Positions 25,757 through 33,565 of a stretch of 64,000 nt of DNA are shown here, in pieces. Source of the DNA: UMGS363 sp051881775. Its GTDB lineage: Bacteria > Bacillota > Clostridia > Oscillospirales > Ruminococcaceae. Where the stretch lies: contig JBJEQN010000016.1 of assembly GCA_051881775.1 (NCBI GenBank), positions 10,712-74,711 on the forward strand. The letters run 5' to 3'. Within the stretch, counting starts at the first letter, position 1, and every line of letters starts with the position of its first letter. Position numbers and translations under genes: made by a program. The notes under the pieces were generated by a model that saw only the letters and a program-made list of their open reading frames with translations, made no database searches and had not been told where the DNA came from.

Positions 25757-26540
25757 ACCAGCCCACCTCCGAAGCTCTTTTCAGAGCAAATTTCTTATAG
25801 AAAACATACATTGCAACAGGAACGGCTGCTGCGATCGCCGAAGTAATGACCACACCTGTGATACCGAAGGGTACAGCACTTATAAAGGCTTCAAAGCTTC
25901 GGTTATTCTCCAATACGATAGCTGCCAAAAACATCGATATCATAGTAATTGATATTATAATTATTATCGAACACATAAAAACGTTCATTGCCTTGCTGAA
26001 TCTTTCGCTGCGGAAAAGCACAGCATAAACCGAAAGAAACAATGACGCACTTATGAGCATAAGCTCAATAATTGACATTGTCATTACTGTGCTGAATAAG
26101 CCGCCCGAATATACAACATAAACTGCCATTGCAATAACTATTGCGGAGATCACAAGCTGAATTCCGAGCAGTACCTCAAGCTGATAGCGCAGTATACTGC
26201 TCCGTCTTATGGGAACGGTCATAAAGGTGTCCAGATTTGTGGGACAGCCCTTGAACTGTTCTCTTGAAGCGCCGACATTTGTCATACCTCCGTAGGGAGT
26301 TGTTCCGTTGAGGACAATTACGCTGCCCACATATCCCATAAAGACAAGCACCTGACTGTTTATTCCTATACCTAAAACATTGCTTAAATCTGAGTTTTCT
26401 AATGTGAAAAGTGAAATAAAGAACGCAATACAGAAAATAATACCTATAATAAAGTAAACTGTTCCGAGAACGATCGTTTTTCTGCCTATTGTTTCAATAA
26501 TAACGGATTTGTCCTTTTTGTAAAGCTCCTTGGCGCTCAT
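25749..26540 (-). CDS. ABC-2-type membrane permease (second operon)
   Basis: The 263-residue product has about six membrane segments and the CPTNLDTFMTVPIRRSSILRYQ region, the usual coupling-helix area of YtrA-associated permeases. It follows the ATPase by 1 nt and overlaps the next membrane gene by 8 nt, so the three membrane proteins are translationally linked. Substrate unknown. Confidence 0.8.
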   Translation of the reverse strand: MSAKELYKKDKSVIIETIGRKTIVLGTVYFIIGIIFCIAFFISLFTLENSDLSNVLGIGINSQVLVFMGYVGSVIVLNGTTPYGGMTNVGASREQFKGCPTNLDTFMTVPIRRSSILRYQLEVLLGIQLVISAIVIAMAVYVVYSGGLFSTVMTMSIIELMLISASLFLSVYAVLFRSERFSKAMNVFMCSIIIIISITMISMFLAAIVLENNRSFEAFISAVPFGITGVVITSAIAAAVPVAMYVFYKKFALKRASEVGWYE

Positions 26541-26541
26541 T

Positions 26542-27411
26542 TTACTTCACGTCCTCTCCGTTTTTCTTCTGCCAGATGTTGTGGGTAAGCAGGCTTTCAA
26601 CGTCGGGACGGCGTATGGTAACATTGCCCAGCTTGGGTATGTCCTCTCTGCGCACAAGAGCGGTGAAGCTGCCCGAACCCTGACGGCAGCCGATAAGATA
26701 AGGCTTCTGCTTATCCGAGGGGAGGTTTTCTCCTGCCGCAATTGCATATTTTTCCTCTATCTCGTCAATGGACATGGACTCCACGACCTCGCCGCCGATG
26801 ATAAGGGTTATGTAATCGGCTATCTTGTCAAGGTCGCTTGTAATATGTGTGGAGAAAAGCACGGATTTTTCGCCGTCTGAAACGAAATCACGGAGAATAT
26901 CAAGTATCTCTATCCTTGCAACAGGGTCAAGACCTGCGGTTGGTTCGTCCATGATGAGCAGCTTTGGCTTGTGTGCAAGTGCAAGAGCAAGCATAGCCTT
27001 TGTTTTCATACCCTTTGAAAGCGCAGCGAACTTCTGAGTCTTGGAAAGGTCAAATTTTTTGCAAAGGCTGTCGAAAAGCTCATCGTCCCAGTTATCGTAA
27101 GCCATACGGAATATCTTTCTGTACTTTTCAAGGTTGGAGTTGAAGTACATATATTCCTCGTCGGCAATGTAGCCGATAAGGTTCTTTACTTCCGGCTCGT
27201 TTTTCAGATTATCCATATCATAAACCTTGATCTCACCGCCGTCACGGCTTATCTTGTTCATAATAAGGTTGATAACGGTGGTCTTGCCTGCGCCGTTCTG
27301 TCCAACAAGCCCCATTACCGTGCCCTTTTCAAGCTTAAGGGATACGTCCTTCATTAAAAATTCCTTGTATTTTTTTGATATACCGTTTATCTCCAAAGCG
27401 TAGTTACTCAT
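26542..27411 (-). CDS. ABC transporter ATP-binding protein (second YtrA-type operon)
   Basis: The 289-residue ATPase has Walker A GQNGAGKTT near residue 40, signature LSKGMKTKAML, Walker B KLLIMDEPTAGLDP and H-loop LFSTHIT. It is clearly a paralogue of the ATPase at 23021-23890 and shares the SKGM signature. The ATG at 27411 follows GGAG and lies 1 nt after the gntR stop; the frame from 27435 starts inside gntR. It powers the membrane proteins encoded downstream. Confidence 0.93.
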   Translation of the reverse strand: MSNYALEINGISKKYKEFLMKDVSLKLEKGTVMGLVGQNGAGKTTVINLIMNKISRDGGEIKVYDMDNLKNEPEVKNLIGYIADEEYMYFNSNLEKYRKIFRMAYDNWDDELFDSLCKKFDLSKTQKFAALSKGMKTKAMLALALAHKPKLLIMDEPTAGLDPVARIEILDILRDFVSDGEKSVLFSTHITSDLDKIADYITLIIGGEVVESMSIDEIEEKYAIAAGENLPSDKQKPYLIGCRQGSGSFTALVRREDIPKLGNVTIRRPDVESLLTHNIWQKKNGEDVK

Positions 27412-27412
27412 T

Positions 27413-27796
27413 TTACCCGATCTCCTTATTATCATAAATTTTGTTTACTGTTCCGATGACCGTTTCCTTTTCCGTGCCTGAGCGGCAAAGCTCGGAAACG
27501 GTTTTTTCAAGCTGTTCAAGCAGTTCTGCCGTGTGTTTGTCCTGAAGACTGTTAACATTGTCAAGCCTTACATAAGTTCCTCTGCCGGAAACCGTATATA
27601 CAACGCCCTCACGTTCAAGGTCTGCGTAGGCTCTTTTGACGGTTATGGTGCTGACGTTTATATCCGCCGCAAGCTGCCTTACGCTTGGCAGGAGAGAGTT
27701 GTTTTCCAACTTTCCCGATAAAACCGCCTGTCTTATGCAGTCCTCTATCTGCTCGTACATAGGCTTATCGGAGGTATAATTAATATCTATCTTCAA
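27413..27796 (-). CDS. GntR-family regulator, YtrA subfamily (second operon)
   Basis: The 127-residue YtrA-type repressor has the winged-helix blocks PMYEQIEDCIRQAV, LPSVRQLAADINVSTITV, AYADLEREG and GRGTYV, then a short helical tail. I chose the TTG at 27796 as start. GAGGTGA lies 4 nt upstream, and the longer frame from 27832 would start inside the -10 region and operator. It heads a five-gene operon with one ATPase and three membrane proteins. A 31-bp perfect palindrome covers the -10 box, so autoregulation is likely. Confidence 0.9.
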   Translation of the reverse strand: MKIDINYTSDKPMYEQIEDCIRQAVLSGKLENNSLLPSVRQLAADINVSTITVKRAYADLEREGVVYTVSGRGTYVRLDNVNSLQDKHTAELLEQLEKTVSELCRSGTEKETVIGTVNKIYDNKEIG

Positions 27797-27807
27797 CTTA
27801 TCACCTC

Positions 27808-27838
27808 TATACTGTGTATATCTGATATACACAGTATA
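27808..27838 (-). promoter_or_regulatory. 31-bp perfect palindromic operator at the second gntR promoter
   Basis: Positions 27808-27838 are a perfect palindrome about a single central base (27823): 15-nt arms TATACTGTGTATATC and its complement. It covers the -10 box on one side and abuts the Shine-Dalgarno (27801-27807) on the other. The outer half-site TATACTGT is shared with the first operon. Confidence 0.8.
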
Positions 27839-27861
27839 TCACCACTATACACACTTGTCAA
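27833..27861 (-). promoter_or_regulatory. Promoter of the second YtrA-type ABC operon
   Basis: On the minus strand TTGACA (27856-27861) and TATACT (27833-27838) are 17 nt apart. The -10 is the outer part of the palindromic operator. Confidence 0.9.
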
Positions 27862-27899
27862 TAGCTTTTTAAAAATTTTTATTCAAATATTAAAAATAA

Positions 27900-27928
27900 T
27901 TGATTTTCAAATACGGCAATGGTATAAT
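27900..27928 (+). promoter_or_regulatory. Promoter of the WYL-domain regulator gene
   Basis: TTGATT (27900-27905) and TATAAT (27923-27928) are 17 nt apart. It lies back to back with the gntR promoter on the other strand. Confidence 0.78.
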
Positions 27929-27961
27929 TATAAGGATAACACGAAAGGAATGGTAAACGTT

Positions 27962-28951
27962 ATGGCGGAAACGTGTAATTCTTCCAACAGGCATAATAAG
28001 ATCTTGTGCCTTGCAAAGATATTTTATGAAAAAACCGATGAAAACCACCCTGCGACCATTGCACAGCTTATAGAAATGCTGGGGGAGTACGGCGTTACGG
28101 CGGAAAGAAAGGCACTTTACAAGGATATAAACTGCCTTGTTGATTTCGGAATGGACATTGTTAGCGTAAAAAGCCGTTCCAACAGCTATTATCTCGGCAG
28201 CAGAGAATTTGAACTGCCTGAACTTAAGCTTCTTGCGGACGCAGTATGCTCGGCAAAGTTCCTTACCGAGAAAAAGTCCAAGCAGCTTCTCAGAAAAATA
28301 GAATCTCTCGCCAGCGTTTATGATGGAAAGCTCATACAGCGGCAGGTCTTTGTTGCGGACAGAGTAAAATCCGTTAACGAGCGCATTTACATAAACGTGG
28401 ACGCTATACACCGTGCCATTAACGACGGAAAGCAAATATCATTCCGCTATTTTGATTACGGACTTGACAAAAAGCCTGTTTACCGCAGCGGAGTAAGGAT
28501 AGCTTCGCCTTATGCCCTTACTTGGAGCGATGAAAAATACTATCTTATCGCATATTATCTTAAATACCCCGAGACCTTTACCAATTTCAGAGTAGACAGA
28601 ATGTCGGAAATAAAGATACTTGACGATAACGTTATAAAAGCGCCCGAGGAGTTCAATATTTCCGATTATATGAATGCTACCTTTTCAATGTTCAGCGGAG
28701 GTTCGGCAGAGGCAGTCCTTGAATTTGACAACAGCCTTATAAACGCTGTAATAGACCGCTTCGGCAAGGATGTTGCATTGAAGCCGTCGGGAGAGGAACG
28801 TTTTGAGGTAAGAGTGCGCATAAAGGCTGCCGCACCGTTTTTCGGCTGGCTTTTCCAGTTCGGCAGCAAGGCGGATATAAAATATCCTCCCGAGCTTAAA
28901 CAGCAGTATGCCGATATGCTTAAAGACGTTCTCGGCAAAATCAATGAGTAA
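27962..28951 (+). CDS. WYL-domain transcriptional regulator
   Basis: The 329-residue protein has an N-terminal winged helix (HNKILCLAKIFYEKTD, ITAERKALYKDINCL-like region), a middle WYL domain (ISFRYFDYG, SPYALTWSDEKYYLIAYY, FRVDRMSEI) and a C-terminal WCX-like region. WYL proteins bind nucleic acids or nucleotides and regulate stress, defence and metabolic genes. No defence genes adjoin it here. Starts at 27950 and 27962 are both possible. I prefer 27962 because GAAAGG is only 1 nt before the first ATG. The divergent ABC operon and the downstream sugar kinase are its nearest candidate targets. Confidence 0.85.
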   Translation: MAETCNSSNRHNKILCLAKIFYEKTDENHPATIAQLIEMLGEYGVTAERKALYKDINCLVDFGMDIVSVKSRSNSYYLGSREFELPELKLLADAVCSAKFLTEKKSKQLLRKIESLASVYDGKLIQRQVFVADRVKSVNERIYINVDAIHRAINDGKQISFRYFDYGLDKKPVYRSGVRIASPYALTWSDEKYYLIAYYLKYPETFTNFRVDRMSEIKILDDNVIKAPEEFNISDYMNATFSMFSGGSAEAVLEFDNSLINAVIDRFGKDVALKPSGEERFEVRVRIKAAAPFFGWLFQFGSKADIKYPPELKQQYADMLKDVLGKINE

Positions 28952-28963
28952 AGGAAAATAAAA

Positions 28964-29869
28964 ATGATATATACAGTTACTTTTAATCCGGCGGTAGATT
29001 ATGTTGTAAGGACTTCGGCTCTTGTTTCGGGGCGTGTGAACCGTTCCGAGGGTGAAAGCGTATTCTTCGGCGGAAAAGGCATCAACGTTTCAATAGTATT
29101 AAAGGAGCTTGGTGTGGAATCAATGGCTCTTGGCTTTGTTGCAGGCTTTACGGGCAAGGCAATAGAGGACGGTGTTGCCGCAAAGGGTATAAAGACCGAC
29201 TTTGTTCATCTTAAAAGCGGCTTATCAAGAATAAACGTTAAGATAAAGTCCGATACGGAAACGGAGCTTAACGGTCAGGGTCCTGCCATTGGAGAAGAAG
29301 ATATCGAGGCTCTTTACAGCAAGCTGGACAAGCTTACAGAGGGCGATGTTCTTGTTCTTGCAGGAAGCGTTCCGTCATCCTTGCCTTCCGATATTTATGA
29401 GAAAATAATGGAACGGCTGAACGGCAGGGGAGTGCGCTTTGTTGTGGACGCTTCAAGCAAGCTGCTTATGAACGTTCTGGGCTGCAAGCCATTCCTTGTA
29501 AAGCCTAACAATTTTGAACTTGCGGAAATATTTGAAACAGAGCTTGATACAACGGACGATATTGTTTTTTATGCAAGGAAAATGCGTGAAGAGGGTGCTT
29601 GCAACGTTCTTGTTTCCATGGCGGAAAAGGGTGCAGTGCTTGTGGACGATCAGGATGGCGTTCACGTTATCGCCGCCCCGGAGGGTACTGCGGTAAATTC
29701 CGTAGGCGCAGGAGATTCTATGCTTGCAGGATTTATTGCAGGTCTTGCTTCAACAGGTGATTACGGTTACGCTCTCAGGCTCGGTACTGCAGCAGGAAGT
29801 GCCACCGCTTTTTCCGAGGACCTTGCAGGCAGGGAAGAAATAGAGGAGCTGCTGAAATCTATTCCGTGA
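28964..29869 (+). CDS. fruK: PfkB-family kinase, probably 1-phosphofructokinase
   Basis: The 301-residue ribokinase-fold enzyme begins MIYTVTFNPAVDYVV, as the 1-phosphofructokinase/tagatose-6-phosphate kinase branch does. It has GGKGINVS near residue 38 and the C-terminal NSVGAGDSMLAGF with the catalytic Asp near residue 247. KPNNFELAEIF lies between. It would phosphorylate fructose 1-phosphate to the 1,6-bisphosphate. No fructose PTS gene is nearby, so tagatose 6-phosphate remains possible. It begins 12 nt after the WYL gene, so the two are probably cotranscribed. Confidence 0.8.
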   Translation: MIYTVTFNPAVDYVVRTSALVSGRVNRSEGESVFFGGKGINVSIVLKELGVESMALGFVAGFTGKAIEDGVAAKGIKTDFVHLKSGLSRINVKIKSDTETELNGQGPAIGEEDIEALYSKLDKLTEGDVLVLAGSVPSSLPSDIYEKIMERLNGRGVRFVVDASSKLLMNVLGCKPFLVKPNNFELAEIFETELDTTDDIVFYARKMREEGACNVLVSMAEKGAVLVDDQDGVHVIAAPEGTAVNSVGAGDSMLAGFIAGLASTGDYGYALRLGTAAGSATAFSEDLAGREEIEELLKSIP

Positions 29870-29871
29870 TG

Positions 29872-29899
29872 TTGACAAATTTCGTCACGGTGATATAAT
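29872..29899 (+). promoter_or_regulatory. Promoter of yqeY
   Basis: TTGACA (29872-29877) and TATAAT (29894-29899) are 16 nt apart. The -35 sits in the loop of a small hairpin CCGTGA/TCACGG (29864-29890). Confidence 0.8.
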
Positions 29900-29935
29900 A
29901 ATTATAGTTTAAATTTTTTACGGAGGTACATTAAA

Positions 29936-30376
29936 ATGAGTTTTACCGAATTGCAGACAGCTTTGAAAGAAGCTATGAAAGCAAGAGATACACAGCGCAA
30001 GGAGGCTGTTCAGACCCTTATTGCCGCAGTTAAAAAGGTTGCCATAGATTCCGGCGAGAGAGATAATATTACCGATGAACTGGTTGACAGTGTTATCCTT
30101 AAAGAACTGAAGATCGCACAGGAGCAGGTGGATACCTGTCCTGCCGAGGCAGCCGAGCAGCTTGCGGAATATAAGAACAAGCTGGAGATAATCCGTTCCT
30201 TTGCTCCCAAGCAGATGACGGAAGAGGAACTTCGCCCCTATATTTCAGAAAAGTTCGGCGAGCTTATCGCTTCGGGCAACAAGGGTGCATATATGAAAAC
30301 AATTATGGCAGACCTCAAGGGCAAGGCTGACGGAAAGCTGATAAACAAGGTAATTTCGGAAATAGCTTCAAAGTAA
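29936..30376 (+). CDS. yqeY: YqeY/GatB-like domain protein
   Basis: The 146-residue protein is a stand-alone YqeY, related to the C-terminal tRNA-binding tail domain of GatB, the amidotransferase subunit. It has the usual LKEAMKARDTQRKEAVQTL start, the AEYKNKLEIIRSFAPKQM centre and the C-terminal MKTIMADLKGKADGKLINKVI helix. Its cellular role is not well defined; tRNA-related function is inferred from the GatB link. GGAGG lies 8 nt before the ATG. Confidence 0.92.
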   Translation: MSFTELQTALKEAMKARDTQRKEAVQTLIAAVKKVAIDSGERDNITDELVDSVILKELKIAQEQVDTCPAEAAEQLAEYKNKLEIIRSFAPKQMTEEELRPYISEKFGELIASGNKGAYMKTIMADLKGKADGKLINKVISEIASK

Positions 30377-30389
30377 AGGAGAGGTCTGT

Positions 30390-30803
30390 ATGGAAAGCAG
30401 GATACAGTCTGCAATAGAACGTCATAACAAAGGCTACAACTGCGCTCAGGCAGTAGCTTGTACTTACTGTGATCTTTTCGGCGTAGACGAAACAGAAATG
30501 TTTAAAATGACAGAAGGCTTCGGTCTGGGTATAGGCAGCACCCTCGGCACCTGCGGAGCAATTTCGGGAGCAGCTGTTCTTGCAGGACTTGCTTCAAGCA
30601 GCGGAAATCTTGAAAAGCCCAATTCCAAAGCGGAAACCTATAAGCTGTCAAAGGAGATAATCACTTCCTTTATTGAAAAAAACGGTTCTTCGATATGCCG
30701 TGAATTAAAGGGTATTGACACGGGCAACGTCCTCAGAAGCTGTACAGGCTGTATAGAGGACGCAGCGGCTCTTGTTGAAAAAATCCTTTTTTCAGACAAA
30801 TAA
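30390..30803 (+). CDS. C_GCAxxG_C_C family redox-type protein
   Basis: The 137-residue protein matches the C_GCAxxG_C_C family. It has the first Cys in GYNCAQAV (residue 18), then TCGAISGAAVL, a third Cys in SSICREL and a closing pair SCTGC followed by AAALVEKIL. Members are thought to bind a metal or iron-sulfur centre or act in redox chemistry; their reaction is unknown. It lies 13 nt after yqeY, so the two are probably cotranscribed. GGAGAGG precedes the ATG. Confidence 0.88.
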   Translation: MESRIQSAIERHNKGYNCAQAVACTYCDLFGVDETEMFKMTEGFGLGIGSTLGTCGAISGAAVLAGLASSSGNLEKPNSKAETYKLSKEIITSFIEKNGSSICRELKGIDTGNVLRSCTGCIEDAAALVEKILFSDK

Positions 30804-30867
30804 TGCGCATAAGCTGACCTGTTCTGTTAATAATAATCTAAAAAGCACAAGAAAGGATTAATTATTA

Positions 30868-31851
30868 ATGGAACAGGTCGCTTTTTTTGATACAAAGCCT
30901 TATGACAAAGAATGGTTCGTTAAACTCAATCCCGGTTTTAAATTCAAATTTCACGAGCATAAGCTTACCGCCGACAGCGCAGGACTTGCGGCAGGCTGTA
31001 AGGCTGTTGTGGCTTTTGTAAACGATACTCTTGACAAGGAAACGATAGACAGACTGTGTGAAACCGGCGTAAAGCTCATCGCCATGCGCTGCTCAGGCTA
31101 TAACAACGTTGACATTAAATATGCAAAGGGAAAGATAGATATTGTGAGAGTGCCCACTTATTCTCCCTATGCCGTTGCGGAACACGCCATGGCGCTGCTT
31201 CTTACCCTTAACCGTAAAATTCACAAGGCATCGAACCGTACAAGGGACTTTAATTTCAGCCTTAATGGTCTGACAGGCTTCGATCTGCACGGAAAAACTG
31301 CCGGAATAATCGGCACGGGACAGATAGGCTGCATTTTTATGAATATATGCAAGGGTTTCGGTATGGAAACCGTTGCCTACGACCCATACCCGAAGGAAAA
31401 TTCGGGAATAAACTATGTTCCACTTGACGAGCTGTTTGCACGGAGCGACATTATTTCCCTTCATTGTCCGCTTACCTCCGATACGAGGTATATTATAAAC
31501 GAAAAAAGCATAAAAAAGATGAAGGACGGGGTCTATATCATCAATACCTCCAGAGGACAGCTTATTGACAGCGACGCTCTTGTGCGTTTTCTTAAAGAAC
31601 GGAAGATAGGCGGAGCAGGTCTTGACGTTTACGAAGAGGAAACCGCATTTTTCTTTGAGGATTATTCAAGCACGGTCATTGACGACGATGTTCTGTCTAT
31701 ACTTGTTTCCATGCCTAACGTGCTTATGACCTCCCATCAGGCGTTCCTTACGGAAGAAGCGCTGCAGAAAATAGCCGAGGTAACGATATTTAACCTTAAA
31801 CAGTTTTTTAACGGAGAAGAACTTACCAATAAAGTGGAGTATTCCAAATAA
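30868..31851 (+). CDS. ldhA: D-lactate dehydrogenase, 2-hydroxyacid dehydrogenase family
   Basis: The 327-residue NAD enzyme has MRCSGYNNVDI and the VPTYSPYAVAEHAMALLL block, the Rossmann loop GIIGTGQIGCIFMN near residue 147, INTSRGQLID with the substrate Arg, GLDVYEEE with the catalytic Glu, and MTSHQAFLT with the catalytic His. This set matches D-lactate dehydrogenases, which reduce pyruvate to D-lactate and regenerate NAD in fermentation. D-2-hydroxyisocaproate dehydrogenase is a close alternative. AAGAAAGGA lies before the ATG at 30868. It is followed by a terminator. Confidence 0.88.
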   Translation: MEQVAFFDTKPYDKEWFVKLNPGFKFKFHEHKLTADSAGLAAGCKAVVAFVNDTLDKETIDRLCETGVKLIAMRCSGYNNVDIKYAKGKIDIVRVPTYSPYAVAEHAMALLLTLNRKIHKASNRTRDFNFSLNGLTGFDLHGKTAGIIGTGQIGCIFMNICKGFGMETVAYDPYPKENSGINYVPLDELFARSDIISLHCPLTSDTRYIINEKSIKKMKDGVYIINTSRGQLIDSDALVRFLKERKIGGAGLDVYEEETAFFFEDYSSTVIDDDVLSILVSMPNVLMTSHQAFLTEEALQKIAEVTIFNLKQFFNGEELTNKVEYSK

Positions 31852-31856
31852 AGCAG

Positions 31857-31882
31857 AGGGCGTGCGAAATATCGTGCGCCCT
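31857..31882. terminator. Terminator between ldhA and spoIVB
   Basis: An 11-bp stem (31857-31867 with 31872-31882, two G-U pairs on one strand) around AATA lies between the two convergent genes. The T tracts are short on both sides, so efficiency is uncertain. Confidence 0.65.
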
Positions 31883-31890
31883 GTGTTATT

Positions 31891-33099
31891 TCACCCTGCA
31901 AGCTGCATAGGTTCCATTCTGCTGTACATTGTGTCGGCAAAAATAGCGTAGCCTTTTGTGGGATTGTTGATAAAAACGTGGGTGACCGCTCCCACCAGCT
32001 TGCCGTTCTGGATTATTGGACTTCCGCTCATTCCCTGAACGATTCCGCCCGTTTCTCTGAGAAGCTCCTCATCCGTTACTCTTATTATCATATTGCGGTT
32101 TTCGTCCGAATCGGCAAGATCTATCTTTTCTATGCAGATCTCGTATTTTTTCGGCGTTGTTCCGCTGATGGTGGTGTAAATATATGCCTTACCCGTTTCT
32201 ATTTCCTGTCTCATTCCGAGGGGGATAGCCTGATTTGTGGCATTGAAGCCGTCAAGCTCACCGTAAAGACCACATTCTGTATTTTGCGTAAGGCTGCCCA
32301 TGGAAAAAGCTGAGATGAATCCGCCCATAAGCTCGCCGGGAACTCCGGGTTTGCCCTTTTTTACACCGTTTACCGCAACCTTTACAACTTCTCCCGAAGA
32401 TAAGGGAAGAAGCTCGCCTGTGTCAACGTCGCAGACGGGGTGTCCAAGACCTGCAAAACAGTTTGTATCCGGGTCGTAAAAGGTCATGGTGCCTATTCCT
32501 GCGGAGCTGTCCCGTACCCATAGTCCTGCACGGTATTTTCCGTCAGCGCTGCATTTGCAGGGGTAAAGCGTGGCGATAAAATCTTTGCTGTCTCTTATCA
32601 TTTCAAGGGTAAGGGCGGTGCCTCTGCTTGAAGAAATTATACGTTCAACATCGGAGTTTGAGGCAACTGCCGCTCCGTTTATGCTTTTTATTATGTCTCC
32701 CGGCTTTATTCCGCAGTCGCCTGCAGGGGATTTGAAACCGCTTTCGGTTTCAAAGCTGCTTACTTCCACAACGATTACTCCGTCCGTAAGCAGCTTTATG
32801 CCGAAGGGTTCGCCGCAGGGAACCACCACAGGCGATTCTATGCGGCGAAGTTCAACTGTTTTTATAGGTATTATCCCAAGAAGCTTCAGTTCCGCTCTGT
32901 CGCTTTCTTCGTTAAATGATGTTTCGCCGGCAGAAGCGCTGCAGGGAGCTGCTCCCACAAGCCCTGACAGATTCAGATCGTTTCCGCCTGTAACATAATA
33001 GCTGTTGGGAAGATATTGATTAAGGTATATGACCGAGGCAAGCAAAGATACTATTATAAGATCTATTACGGCAGCCGCAGTTCTTATATATTTCCGCAT
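31891..33099 (-). CDS. spoIVB: SpoIVB serine peptidase (S55)
   Basis: SpoIVB is made in the forespore and secreted to the intermembrane space, where it signals activation of pro-sigma-K processing. The 402-residue product has one N-terminal membrane anchor (about residues 11-28), a PDZ domain (about 90-180, with GIKPGDIIKSING), and the S55 catalytic region with the His in AGLGHP (residue 220) and the Ser in QGMSGSP near 358. The ATG at 33099 follows AGGAAGGAA at about 10 nt. It stands alone on the minus strand. It appears intact, which supports sporulation ability. Confidence 0.95.
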   Translation of the reverse strand: MRKYIRTAAAVIDLIIVSLLASVIYLNQYLPNSYYVTGGNDLNLSGLVGAAPCSASAGETSFNEESDRAELKLLGIIPIKTVELRRIESPVVVPCGEPFGIKLLTDGVIVVEVSSFETESGFKSPAGDCGIKPGDIIKSINGAAVASNSDVERIISSSRGTALTLEMIRDSKDFIATLYPCKCSADGKYRAGLWVRDSSAGIGTMTFYDPDTNCFAGLGHPVCDVDTGELLPLSSGEVVKVAVNGVKKGKPGVPGELMGGFISAFSMGSLTQNTECGLYGELDGFNATNQAIPLGMRQEIETGKAYIYTTISGTTPKKYEICIEKIDLADSDENRNMIIRVTDEELLRETGGIVQGMSGSPIIQNGKLVGAVTHVFINNPTKGYAIFADTMYSRMEPMQLAG

Positions 33100-33208
33100 T
33101 TTTTGACCATTCCTTCCTTTTTTTCGGGTGCGTCCGCCGAAACGTCCGCTGTTCGTTATTACTATAAACATTTTGAACGATTTTATCAGTTCCTTATATT
33201 CGTTATTT

Positions 33209-33237
33209 TATATCCATAGCGCCGAAAATAATGTCAA
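33209..33237 (-). promoter_or_regulatory. Candidate promoter of spoIVB
   Basis: On the minus strand TTGACA (33232-33237) and GATATA (33209-33214) are 17 nt apart, about 110 nt upstream of the start. A forespore sigma-F or sigma-G promoter would be expected for this gene, and I could not identify one with confidence. Confidence 0.35.
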
Positions 33238-33492
33238 TACCGCTAAACCTGCCATTTACCGGTTGCTGCATAGAAAAATAACAAAAACTTACGGAAATAC
33301 AAATAGCAGTTACCGTATAAAGCCAAGTGCCTTTCCTTAATTTTACAGTGATAAACAGGAATTTTAACGGCTGATTTACAGTAATTTAAACCGAATTGAT
33401 AGTTTTTTGATACCGATATTGTATTTTTTGAGAAAATGTTATCTGTTATTGGCAAACCTGCACTTGAACAACACTTTTTATTTGGAAAACAC

Positions 33493-33521
33493 TTGATTTT
33501 TATAAGCTGAAATGTTATAAT
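33493..33521 (+). promoter_or_regulatory. Promoter of the yicC-gmk-priA cluster
   Basis: TTGATT (33493-33498) and TATAAT (33516-33521) are 17 nt apart, 45 nt upstream of the yicC start. Confidence 0.75.
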
Positions 33522-33565
33522 GTATAAATAGGCAAAGTGAAAATTAATGTGTTAATGGTGATGAT

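Larger units (their letters stand above)
33100..33565. other. Intergenic region between divergent spoIVB and yicC
   Basis: This AT-rich 466-bp gap contains a minus-strand promoter candidate (33209-33237) and the yicC promoter (33493-33521). I saw no gene or convincing structured RNA in between. Confidence 0.6.
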
